Assembly (NCBI GenBank): GCA_014799915.1
Contig: JAAVHD010000076.1
Location: 1 to 32,588, forward strand
Source: Oscillibacter sp.
GTDB lineage: Bacteria > Bacillota > Clostridia > Oscillospirales > Oscillospiraceae
DNA: 32,588 bases
Direction: 5' to 3'
A model generated the notes under the pieces. That model was not told where the DNA came from, did not search any database, and saw nothing but the letters and a program-made list of their open reading frames with translations. The position numbers and the translations under genes are program-made. Of the stretch, positions 17,864 through 26,346 are shown one piece after another. How positions within the stretch are numbered: position 1 is the stretch's first letter; each line of letters opens with the position of its first letter.

Positions 17864-19324
17864 ATGCCACCATTAGCGGAGGTACATACATTGAATATTG
17901 CTAGAAAAATATCGCAAATGGAGGTGGCACGGATACAGCGAAAATACCATCTTGCGGATGATGAAGCCATAAAAATAACGGATACGGGGATTGTCGGAAT
18001 CAATGAAATATCTATCGCAAAGAATCCCGTTTATAAGGATGGAGCTTTCACAGGCCACAGCTACACCCTAAACATTCTGGTCAACGTGGCAAAGGTCATA
18101 GGCCGAAGTCGGGTAGCCATGGTGACTATCAACCGCGACAATATGTATAAGCTGGTAGGGCGGCTGCATGAGCTTTTCGGGAATCAGCTACAACTTGACA
18201 CCCGAAATTGTCATGCGGAGGATTGGACGCTTGTTAGGCTTGATACAGGGTTTGACTTGAAAATACCCTATGACCGTCTGCATGAAATCACGTTCTATAT
18301 GCGTCTTCTTCACCACTCGCTCAACCTGGAAAACAATCGGAAGTGTGAATACAAGAAATTCAAAGGATACGATAGGGAAAATATCAAATATGAATCATTA
18401 TCCTTTGGAAATTCGTACTATTTTTACAACATCTACCTCAAACGGAAACAACTGATTTTACAGGGGAAAAAGTTTCAATCTATGGAAGATTGGGACGCTA
18501 CAGACGGTGTTATCCGCTTTGAGAAGCAAATGAGCAGCAAGAAAATAGCTTCTGTAGTAGGTTCCCCGCAAAGGTTAGGGCTGCTACTGGATGAAGCTGT
18601 CAGCCAACGTATTTTTGCCGATGTACAGGCAGACTTAAAGGTATTCTTTGGTGCTGGTCGGTATGTTGCCTATGACAAGGGTATGGAGATTATCGAGAGC
18701 AGCAGATACCCCGCCGAAGCAAAAGAGTACATGAAGATTGTGTACACCGCCTCTACAAAAGAGGGCTTTCAAAAAATGCTGTCAGGAGCCGTAGCACTGG
18801 CCCAGCGTGAAGGGCTGGACGGTGACAGAGTACGGCGGGATATATTGGAGGCCAGAAGGAAGATAGAAGCCCTTGGAATCTCTGTTGCTGGCTTGCTTGA
18901 TAATGAGATAGCGGCAATCCAGAAGGATACATTGCCGAATATCAATTATCTTGTGCAGCGAATAAAGGTGAATAAGGAAATCAAGCGGGAAAAGGCCAGC
19001 TTTGCCAAAATATACCCCGAAAACAACCGCTTTAGATGCAATCCCACGATACATGACGCAGACGGCATAGGACGCAGGAAATCGATTGCTGCCAGGAGCT
19101 ATGACGAACTGGAAGGGACAGTTGCCAGGTGTCTGTATCAGTCCTTAAAATCGAATCTACAGGCCGTTACAGGGGATACCGCAGCAACAGCGCGAGTGAT
19201 GCAGCAGAGCAGGGACGAGTTTCAGAGCTTTGTATCTCAGGTGGAGAATCAGAGTGTTAAAGAAGTGGTTCAAAATCTGATTGAGCAAATAAATGTACAA
19301 TTAGGAGGTAATCAGCATGATTAA
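17864..19324 (+). CDS. Phage/plasmid replication initiation protein-like (gene II-like)
   Basis: Architecture ...LVRLDTGFDLKIPYDRLHEITFYMRLL...YESLSFGNSYYFYNIYLKRKQ...VIRFEKQMSSKK...VFFGAGRYVAYDKGMEIIESS... resembles phage/plasmid replication proteins; AAGGAGG upstream. Confidence 0.55.
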   Translation: MPPLAEVHTLNIARKISQMEVARIQRKYHLADDEAIKITDTGIVGINEISIAKNPVYKDGAFTGHSYTLNILVNVAKVIGRSRVAMVTINRDNMYKLVGRLHELFGNQLQLDTRNCHAEDWTLVRLDTGFDLKIPYDRLHEITFYMRLLHHSLNLENNRKCEYKKFKGYDRENIKYESLSFGNSYYFYNIYLKRKQLILQGKKFQSMEDWDATDGVIRFEKQMSSKKIASVVGSPQRLGLLLDEAVSQRIFADVQADLKVFFGAGRYVAYDKGMEIIESSRYPAEAKEYMKIVYTASTKEGFQKMLSGAVALAQREGLDGDRVRRDILEARRKIEALGISVAGLLDNEIAAIQKDTLPNINYLVQRIKVNKEIKREKASFAKIYPENNRFRCNPTIHDADGIGRRKSIAARSYDELEGTVARCLYQSLKSNLQAVTGDTAATARVMQQSRDEFQSFVSQVENQSVKEVVQNLIEQINVQLGGNQHD

Positions 19325-19550
19325 GATGGATATTTCCCGCCTCAAATGGGGGAATGTAGGAGGCCGATGCAGGAAGATAGCAAGCAAAGTTAGGTTTGGC
19401 TTTACACATCTTCACTGGGGCAAGCCAGGAGAGGGTTACACCGTTATTCGGTATGAATCAAATCCCAAGGTTACAGAACTCAATTACAAGGGTTTCGTAC
19501 AGGTAATGGCGCAAATGTTGGTAAAATATGCGCCGCAAATCTTACACTAA
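19317..19550 (+). CDS. Small hypothetical protein translationally coupled to Rep-like and LSR genes
   Basis: 77-aa ORF overlapping the preceding CDS stop; AGGAGG upstream. Confidence 0.6.
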   Translation: MIKMDISRLKWGNVGGRCRKIASKVRFGFTHLHWGKPGEGYTVIRYESNPKVTELNYKGFVQVMAQMLVKYAPQILH

Positions 19551-19563
19551 GGAGGGAAACACA

Positions 19564-21390
19564 ATGGAAAACGGGTACAGCAGCACAAGAAGGGGCAAAC
19601 GCTGTGTAATTTACATTCGCGTGAGCCTGGAAAGACAGGTCGAGGGCTTTTCCCTGGAAGGGCAGGAACGTTCATTGAAAGAATGGGCCAGTTTTGAGGG
19701 TATGACCGTAGCTGAAACATACATCGAGGCTGGCAGGTCAGGCAAGAGTATCACAGGCAGAGAAACATTCCAACGTATGCTTGATGATATTGCCACGGGT
19801 AGGGTTGTTACCGACTACGTTTTGGTATTCAAAATGAGCCGTTTCGGGAGAAATGCGAAAGATGTTCTTGTTTCTCTGGCGTTTTTGCAGAGCTACGGCG
19901 TTAATCTGCTTTGTCAGCAGGACGGAATCGACAGCAGTACGCAAATGGGAAAAATGCTGCTTACTATCTTGGGCGCGGTCGCAGAAATGGAGCGCGAGAA
20001 CATTTTAGCGCAAACCATGTTAGGACGCGAGGAAAAGGCTAGGCAGGGGGGCTGGAACGGTGGCCCTCCCCCTTACGGTTTTGACCTAGTAGACGGACAG
20101 CTAATAGTCAAAGAGGACGAAGCAAGTGTTGTCAGGATGGTATTTGATGAATACATCAACGGCAGCGGCTATACCGCCATTGTAAGCCATTTGAACCGCC
20201 TGGGGATACCGCGCTTGCCTACTAAGGTTTCCCACGGCAGACACTTTGTAGATTGGAGCATACAGCAAATCAAGCGTATGTTGGATAATCCAGTCTATAC
20301 AGGCAGAATCGCTTTCGGGAAGACACGGCAGGAGAGAATCAAGGGTACAGAAAACGAGTATCGCCGCTTGAAATCTGATAATGTGATTCTCAGCGAGATA
20401 GCGCACGAACCCATTATCACCGATGAAGTCTTTGAAAAGGCACAGGCAAGGCGGCGAGAAGTAGGGGTTGCTTGTGCGCCCAAGGTGGGTAGAAATGCAA
20501 CGCATTTGTTGACTGGTCTTCTGAAATGTCCTCAATGCGGCACTACCATGTATCCCCATGTTTCCCGCTCGAAAAACAGGGATGGAACCACAAGGGACTA
20601 TTGGTATTATGTGTGTGGGCATCATGTAAAGTCACACAACGGTCAATGTCAGAACAACGGTATCAATGCTGATTGGATTGAAGCGGAGGTTGTGGAGTTT
20701 ACCAAGCTGTTAGTCACAAGCCCCAAATTTGCAGAGGACGTACAGCAGCAGATAGGGCAAAAGGTTGATGTATCAGACATTGACGTAGAATTGACCACAC
20801 TCCAAACCAAGCTAAAGAAGCTGGAACGGAGCAAGGCCAATTTGGAACGGGATATTGACAATATCGCTGACGAGGACAGGAACGCAGCACGCAAACGGCG
20901 GGACATGAATGGTCGCTTGAATAAGCTCTATGACGATATTTGCGATACAGAAGACGGGATAGCCGCTTGTGAGCAGAAGAAACGGGCGGTTGAGCAAAAT
21001 GTACTTACCGTGGAGAACGTCTATAAAATGCTGTCTGTCTTTGAAGAACTCTATGACAAGATGGACGCAGAAGACAGGCGGGAAGTCATGCGGAGCCTGA
21101 TTGCAGAAGTTGAGCTTTACCCCAAGGCTACATGGAAGAAAGGCAAGTCCCCTATCAAGTCCATAAAATACACCTTCCCCGTCAGTTGTGAGGTTGTAGA
21201 ATCTTTTTGTGAAAATGAATCATGCGTGTGTCCGAATGATGCTACCAACCTGACTGCTCATAGACTTCAACAGCTTGCGGCCTGTGTCTGCGTTCCTTCG
21301 CTGGCTCATAACTGCCGCACTGAGGTCATAGAGCAGGAAATCAATATCATTGCTTCGACCGCTCAAACAGAGGTTATCGACACCATCTAA
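19564..21390 (+). CDS. Large serine recombinase (site-specific integrase); integrated-state ORF runs past the right junction into host DNA
   Basis: CVIYIRVSLERQVEGFSLEGQERSLKEWA resolvase domain; Recombinase domain GGPPPYGFDLVDGQL; Zn ribbon LLKCPQCGTTMYPHVSR...YVCGHH...C; coiled coil; last ~50 codons lie beyond 21239. Confidence 0.93.
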   Translation: MENGYSSTRRGKRCVIYIRVSLERQVEGFSLEGQERSLKEWASFEGMTVAETYIEAGRSGKSITGRETFQRMLDDIATGRVVTDYVLVFKMSRFGRNAKDVLVSLAFLQSYGVNLLCQQDGIDSSTQMGKMLLTILGAVAEMERENILAQTMLGREEKARQGGWNGGPPPYGFDLVDGQLIVKEDEASVVRMVFDEYINGSGYTAIVSHLNRLGIPRLPTKVSHGRHFVDWSIQQIKRMLDNPVYTGRIAFGKTRQERIKGTENEYRRLKSDNVILSEIAHEPIITDEVFEKAQARRREVGVACAPKVGRNATHLLTGLLKCPQCGTTMYPHVSRSKNRDGTTRDYWYYVCGHHVKSHNGQCQNNGINADWIEAEVVEFTKLLVTSPKFAEDVQQQIGQKVDVSDIDVELTTLQTKLKKLERSKANLERDIDNIADEDRNAARKRRDMNGRLNKLYDDICDTEDGIAACEQKKRAVEQNVLTVENVYKMLSVFEELYDKMDAEDRREVMRSLIAEVELYPKATWKKGKSPIKSIKYTFPVSCEVVESFCENESCVCPNDATNLTAHRLQQLAACVCVPSLAHNCRTEVIEQEINIIASTAQTEVIDTI

Positions 21391-21828
21391 AAATTCGTAA
21401 TCAACCGGGAAGAAGCCTTTCACCCTACCAACACGCCGCAGGACCTTCAAGTAATCTGAGACACTTACACGACTGCCAACGTCAATATCAACAGTGAGAG
21501 TCATACCGGACAGGGTAAAATCATTCAAAGTATACTTATGGCCGAAATACTCTGTGATACGCTTGTCCAGCTTGCGGATCAGCTTGTCAGTGTCGTTACC
21601 ATCGTCTACGATCAGCGACGCATTAGCGAGCAAACGAATCTTCTTTTTATATCGACTATCTCGAAAGCTGACCATGATGCCTTTCTCCATCAGGGACGTG
21701 TCAATGCACTCGTCATCGACTTCCTTCAGATAGCTGCCCTCACAGGCTCTGGTGAAGACTTGTTGGAAGTGGTCAGTGTCCAAGGTCATTGACAACTCAA
21801 ATGTATGGTTGATAACCACAGTAAACAT
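21233..21828 (-). pseudogene. N-terminal part of the split Rep-like host gene
   Basis: MFTVVINHTFELSMTLDTDHFQQVF...DNLCLSGRSNDIDFLLYDLSAAV...SQVGSIIR; reads out to a premature stop at 21220 inside the element. Confidence 0.8.
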
Positions 21829-21983
21829 TCCTCCTTGCAAACAATTTTTACAAAAGAGTTATAGGAAAGGACTATTTCTATAGTGTGTAAACTGTGGTAT
21901 ATGGTGGTATGGTCGCTACCACTGTTTGGCAGTGGTCTGTTGTACCTGATAACTATCAACCATGATCTGTATACTAATAGTCT

Positions 21984-24629
21984 CTACGCTAATTGCGTAC
22001 TTTCATTGGTATCGTACTCGGATTCCTTTAGAATAGCCTGTCTCAACGGGAAGTCGGAGAATAGATTGACACTGCAATCACAGCGTAACAATCTAGACCG
22101 TCCTACAGCTTGCTCCAGTTCTGATTCAATCATGTAGAACTGGATTGCTCTTAGGATTTTATCCTCATATGTCATGAATCGAAACCGGAATCCATTATGC
22201 GTAACGACAGTGTTCGGCTTCAGGCTATCATCAACATCATATCCCAGTGAGTAGGCAAACAGTTTGTATATCCACTCGGGCTGATGTGGTGTCCCAATAA
22301 CATCAATATTCTCACCCTTTAGCGTATCGCATCCCGCACAGTTCCCAAAGTGTAAATCACCCTCGTAGTGCTTATGAAACTCCTTGAATGAAATCGTGTA
22401 ATTAAACGCTGTCCACTGTTTGATTTTCTCAATGATAGATGGATCTTTGCGGATTGAGCTGCGCCCCATAGACCTGTCACCGTACTGGCACAGCTCCCCA
22501 GTGATTGCGGCTTCTTTACAGTTGTAGAACCATACATTCTCTTCATTGAAATAGAGCCTGCAAATGGTTTCATCTGCTGTGGCTGAGAGCATGATGTACT
22601 TTTTATTATCTGGAAACTTAACAGATTTGATAAAGGTGATGCTATCCTCTGTCAAGTCATTCTCCTGCTTTGAAGCAACACGGTAACAGAAGTGTGTAGC
22701 AGAGCATAGCGCCGGTATATTGACGGCCATCTTTATATCGGCGTATGCTCTGTGCCAATCAACTTCGTCATCTAAAGTAAAGAACTCAGAATCCTTAACC
22801 TTCTTCAATACCTTCTTGATTTTAGCTGCCAGCGGATCGCTGGCGGCTAACTTCTTTCTCACTTTCTTCAGCGTTGAAAGGGAAACAGTCTCCCTGTTAG
22901 GGATGACGGTACTATAGATAATATCCTCATCGACTATGATGAGATCGTACTTACTCACATCCATGTTAGTCAGGCGGCGATGGGTAGTAATAGCGTGACC
23001 ATCCGAGTTATTAAACTCTGAAAGCTCACGTTTGTATTCCTTGAACAGCTTTGCACATTCCACATCGTCTTCAGAGATTGCCTTCTCTAATCGAGGCATC
23101 GGCGACTTGCCTGCATCGTATAGTGCCTGTATCTCATCCCAAACAACATCAGGTATATCATCTTTTACTTCATGCAAAGATGGCGAAGCAACAATGTCTA
23201 TCCCCATCGCCTTCGCTCGTTCGCATTCCTCACGCTTCAATGTGTTGGTGGGTACAGAGACTAATACTCTGAGCGGAGTATCCCTGAGAAATTCCAATAA
23301 TGCTTGGGTCTTGCCGAGGGCAGTTTGACTCTTGATAACATGCCAGCATAGTTCGTCTGACGCTACCGCCCTTTGGAACTTCTCATTGAAATCGTTCCAC
23401 GCTTCATCTACTTCAACCAAGGGAACACCCCAGTTGTCAATCCTTTCAATTTGATGATACTTGGGCTTTACAGTTGACAAGATGTCTGTCCCATGGTGAC
23501 AAGTATCACGGTATGGGCAGAAGCAGGTACATGGCCTAGAACCTTTCCCTTTGACGTAGTAGAAGTAGTAATCCCAGTTGTCGATCCGCTTTGCCCAGGC
23601 ATCATGCGCCTTCGAGCCGAGAATAGCCTTGAAAACCTTTTGTCCAGACTTGACTTGAGAGAGGTTTGTAGCCAACCCAAGAAGCTCTTGCTGAGTCAAC
23701 TTCCTACTTCCTGATTCAAAATCTTGATACAATCTACAAGATGAAGTGAGCGATTTGAGTACATCAGATCCACGAAGACTAGTGGTAGATGATCTCTCCT
23801 GATCTGGTGATACTTCTTCAGTAGGACTTCCATCCTTGAAGTTGATCCTGTACTCATGATGTGATAAGATCTCGTCAGATCCTTCTTCTATAATACACTT
23901 TGACACGTTCTTATCATCAGTTATCTCCCTATGATGCTCAGTGTGAACTTCAGCAACAGAAACGTCAGGACGACTTCTATTATCCAATCGAACGCCTGTT
24001 ACTTGGGAGAACTCGGCAATCTTCCTCTTGTAGTTGGTGGGTCCGAACCTGTTCTTCAATCGAAGGCACATATTCATGAGTAGCCACTCAGCATTGATCG
24101 TCGGCATAGCTTCAGCGAAGTGCAATAACTTGTTCCCGCCCCTATATACTTTGAGAACACTGCAATCTTTGTCAGCTTCTGGAAATATCATCATTAAAGC
24201 TCTCTGCATGGCCTCGGCTTCTCTAAAGTCATAAAGAGGAGTTTCGTTTAGAAATGCAATGTTGAATCTCTTTCGGGTCCAATATGAATAAGAATCATAT
24301 GCAAACAAGATAGGAAGAGCGTATCGCTCGGCTCTTGCTTTGATTTTCTCGAATGTGACCCCTTGGTTATCCGGATTGCTGAAACTATCAAAGCTAAGTG
24401 TTAATAGCTGTGACTGTTCAAACGTATCTACGCTTATAGTACCATTCTTAAACGTAGACGGACAGAATGTACGCCCTAGTGATCCAATTTGTTTCACAAA
24501 AGGGATAAGTTCATTGACTTCGACAACGTATTTTTTATCAGCGATATAGCTACCTATAGCTTTCATCGTTGGGACGTTCGGCGCATCTTTGAATTGGCAT
24601 ACATCAACACAAACTTTGAATTTACTCAT
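21984..24629 (-). CDS. Primase-helicase-like replication protein (AEP-like N-terminus, CxC zinc motif, SF2-like helicase)
   Basis: N-terminus LLTLSFDSFS...PILFAYDSYSYWTRKRFNIAFLNETPLYDFREAEAMQRALMMIFPEADKDCSVLKVYRGGNK; CTCFCPYRDTCHH; Walker-like VIKSQTALGKTQALLEFL; LIIVDEDII; MLSATAD; EQAVGRSRLLR. Confidence 0.65.
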   Translation of the reverse strand: MSKFKVCVDVCQFKDAPNVPTMKAIGSYIADKKYVVEVNELIPFVKQIGSLGRTFCPSTFKNGTISVDTFEQSQLLTLSFDSFSNPDNQGVTFEKIKARAERYALPILFAYDSYSYWTRKRFNIAFLNETPLYDFREAEAMQRALMMIFPEADKDCSVLKVYRGGNKLLHFAEAMPTINAEWLLMNMCLRLKNRFGPTNYKRKIAEFSQVTGVRLDNRSRPDVSVAEVHTEHHREITDDKNVSKCIIEEGSDEILSHHEYRINFKDGSPTEEVSPDQERSSTTSLRGSDVLKSLTSSCRLYQDFESGSRKLTQQELLGLATNLSQVKSGQKVFKAILGSKAHDAWAKRIDNWDYYFYYVKGKGSRPCTCFCPYRDTCHHGTDILSTVKPKYHQIERIDNWGVPLVEVDEAWNDFNEKFQRAVASDELCWHVIKSQTALGKTQALLEFLRDTPLRVLVSVPTNTLKREECERAKAMGIDIVASPSLHEVKDDIPDVVWDEIQALYDAGKSPMPRLEKAISEDDVECAKLFKEYKRELSEFNNSDGHAITTHRRLTNMDVSKYDLIIVDEDIIYSTVIPNRETVSLSTLKKVRKKLAASDPLAAKIKKVLKKVKDSEFFTLDDEVDWHRAYADIKMAVNIPALCSATHFCYRVASKQENDLTEDSITFIKSVKFPDNKKYIMLSATADETICRLYFNEENVWFYNCKEAAITGELCQYGDRSMGRSSIRKDPSIIEKIKQWTAFNYTISFKEFHKHYEGDLHFGNCAGCDTLKGENIDVIGTPHQPEWIYKLFAYSLGYDVDDSLKPNTVVTHNGFRFRFMTYEDKILRAIQFYMIESELEQAVGRSRLLRCDCSVNLFSDFPLRQAILKESEYDTNESTQLA

Positions 24630-24632
24630 AAC

Positions 24633-24679
24633 ATCAACTCCTAAAGTTATTAGATTTATCTTCTCTTGTAGGAGTTGAT
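24633..24679 (-). promoter_or_regulatory. Inverted repeat sequestering the Shine-Dalgarno of the primase-helicase gene
   Basis: Minus-strand ATCAACTCCTA ... TAGGAGTTGAT (11/11), the second arm containing AGGAG 8 nt before ATG 24629. Confidence 0.7.
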
Positions 24680-24689
24680 TAAAAAAATA

Positions 24690-24738
24690 AACGTGAAAGG
24701 TAGGGGATGGATATGGCCCATCCTCTACCCGTCACGTT
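24690..24738 (-). terminator. Rho-independent terminator of resolvase transcript
   Basis: AACGTGAAAGGTAGGGGATGG/CCATCCTCTACCCGTCACGTT (18/21) followed on the minus strand by TATTTTTTT. Confidence 0.75.
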
Positions 24739-24808
24739 CGTCCGAAGCTGAAATCATGTCCCAGTACATAGGGAGTGGTCGATTACAGGCTATCTTTCGT
24801 ACCGCACA

Positions 24809-25375
24809 TCATTTCACCACTTCTGATGGCAACGCTTTCACCTTCCTATAGAATGTAGTCTTGCTCAGCTTCAATGTCCGCATAGCTTCAACCGCTGTAA
24901 TCTCCCCGCTGCGCCATTGAGCAACCACACGATCAAAGTTCGGTGGCTGTGAAGCCTTGCGCCCGGTGTACTTCCCCTGATCCTTAGCAATGGCAATCCC
25001 CTCTCGCTGACGTTGCAGGATGTACTCCCGCTCCAGCTCTGCCACGGCCCCGAAGATGGTCAGCATAAACTTCCCAGTAGGAGTAGTAGTGTCGATGGCC
25101 TCCTTCTTACTGACGAACTCAACACCCTTTGCCGTCAACCGCTCCACCAGTTCCAGCAGATCACGGGTATTCCTGGCAAAGCGGCTGATGCTCTCCACGA
25201 TCACCGTATCCCCACGACGAACATACTCCATCATCCGTTGCAACTCCGGGCGGTTGGTGTTCTTGCCACTCATGCGGTCAATGTAGACTTCATCTACACC
25301 AAGCTCCTGCATGAGAACTTCCTGACGGATGGTGTTCTGCTCCAGTGTGCTGACACGGATATAGCCGATCTTCAT
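24809..25375 (-). CDS. Serine resolvase (TnpR-like)
   Basis: MKIGYIRVSTLEQNTIRQEVLMQELGVDEVYIDRMSGKNTNRPELQRMMEYVRRGDTVIVESISRFARN...; C-terminal HTH. Confidence 0.94.
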   Translation of the reverse strand: MKIGYIRVSTLEQNTIRQEVLMQELGVDEVYIDRMSGKNTNRPELQRMMEYVRRGDTVIVESISRFARNTRDLLELVERLTAKGVEFVSKKEAIDTTTPTGKFMLTIFGAVAELEREYILQRQREGIAIAKDQGKYTGRKASQPPNFDRVVAQWRSGEITAVEAMRTLKLSKTTFYRKVKALPSEVVK

Positions 25376-25402
25376 ATCCAGCCCCCTCATATCAAAGTAA
25401 AC

Positions 25403-25505
25403 GTCCCATTAGGGTCGGCGTTCAGTCTGGAACGTACCAGAACTTGAAAACCAACTCTAATGGAACGGTTTTTCATAGTGCCGTTTGGGTTTACCCTAAC
25501 GGAAC
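25403..25505. promoter_or_regulatory. res-like site with three subsites
   Basis: I: GTGCCGTTTGGGT-TT-ACCCTAACGGAAC (25478-25505, 28 bp); II: GTACCAGAACTTG...ACTCTAATGGAAC (25434-25466); III: GTCCCATTAGGGT...CAGTCTGGAAC (25403-25433); directly upstream of the resolvase. Confidence 0.75.
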
Positions 25506-25507
25506 GC

Positions 25508-25993
25508 TTATAGGAAGTCGGACACTCCCATCCCAGGTGCATCCCGGGGATTGGCAGGGCTGTAATCACCGCCTGCACTGGACGGAGCCGTGCGGCTATC
25601 AGCATCGCCGTCTGTGGCAGATATGTACTGCTCCATATCCAGCCCGAAGTATTCAGCCTCGATAGCTGACAGCTCGGCAACATCAGCCATGTAGCGGTGG
25701 GCTTCCTCTTCATCATCTTCAATCAGGCCGTCTTTTAGGAGCGTAGCGATCTCGCTCATTCTGGCCCAGGAAATATATTTTTCGTTCGTCCGCATCAGGT
25801 AGTAGTCCAACGCCTTGAAAAGAGCCTCAGCCCTCGTCAGCTCAGAGAACTCTCCGAAATCATAGTAGCAGCACGTCCAGTTCCAGCTTCCGGTTTCCTT
25901 ATCCAAACCGCTTACAACAGCGTACTGCGTCATACTCTCACCCCGCAGGATAAGCGCATACGGTCCTTTTTCCTCTATAAGAGTATACTTCAT
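25508..25993 (-). CDS. Hypothetical plasmid/ICE protein
   Basis: 162-aa ORF from MKYTLIEEKGPYALILRGESMTQYAVVSGLD. Confidence 0.65.
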   Translation of the reverse strand: MKYTLIEEKGPYALILRGESMTQYAVVSGLDKETGSWNWTCCYYDFGEFSELTRAEALFKALDYYLMRTNEKYISWARMSEIATLLKDGLIEDDEEEAHRYMADVAELSAIEAEYFGLDMEQYISATDGDADSRTAPSSAGGDYSPANPRDAPGMGVSDFL

Positions 25994-26346
25994 CGTGATT
26001 CCACCTCCCAGCAGCCGATGTAAAGATATTCCCCGCCGCTGCCCTTCGGCGTTGCCTGACACATGAAAGCACCATCCTCGGACTGGATCGTCACCAGATC
26101 GTTCCACTCATAGAAACGGTTTTCTCTGGCAAGGCGTCTCAGTTCGGGCAGGACCTTTGTGTTGATCCAGTCGATAAACGTATCCGGGTCCCTTTGGCTC
26201 CCATCCAACCGCTCAAAGCTCTGACGGTCTGGCAGAAGGTCCAGCGACTTTCCAGGCCGACCGTTCACTCGCTCAAGGATGGCCCTGGCACCCCAGTACA
26301 TCTTCGGGGTGAAGTTCTCCGGGTAGTTTCCCCATTCATGAGCCAT
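25990..26346 (-). CDS. Hypothetical protein
   Basis: MAHEWGNYPENFTPKMYWGARAILERVNGRPGKSLDLLPDRQSF...; overlaps neighbours in the operon. Confidence 0.65.
   Translation of the reverse strand: MAHEWGNYPENFTPKMYWGARAILERVNGRPGKSLDLLPDRQSFERLDGSQRDPDTFIDWINTKVLPELRRLARENRFYEWNDLVTIQSEDGAFMCQATPKGSGGEYLYIGCWEVESR

Larger units (their letters stand above)
8510..21239 (+). mobile_element. Integrated element encoded by a large serine recombinase (~12.7 kb)
   Basis: 7-bp identity CGAATGA at 8510-8516 and 21233-21239; recombining there restores both the flanking host ORF and the LSR ORF in frame. Confidence 0.85.

Noticed and set aside
20101-20625. 174-aa minus-strand ORF inside the LSR
   Set aside because: Overlaps the conserved recombinase and zinc-ribbon region of the LSR.
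21204-21216. TTTTTGTGAAAAT pairs 12/13 with ATTTTTACAAAAA (8520-8532) across the circular junction, suggesting attP arms
   Set aside because: The arms are not symmetric about the shared CGAATGA (16 nt versus 3 nt away), so I do not claim them as recombinase arm sites.
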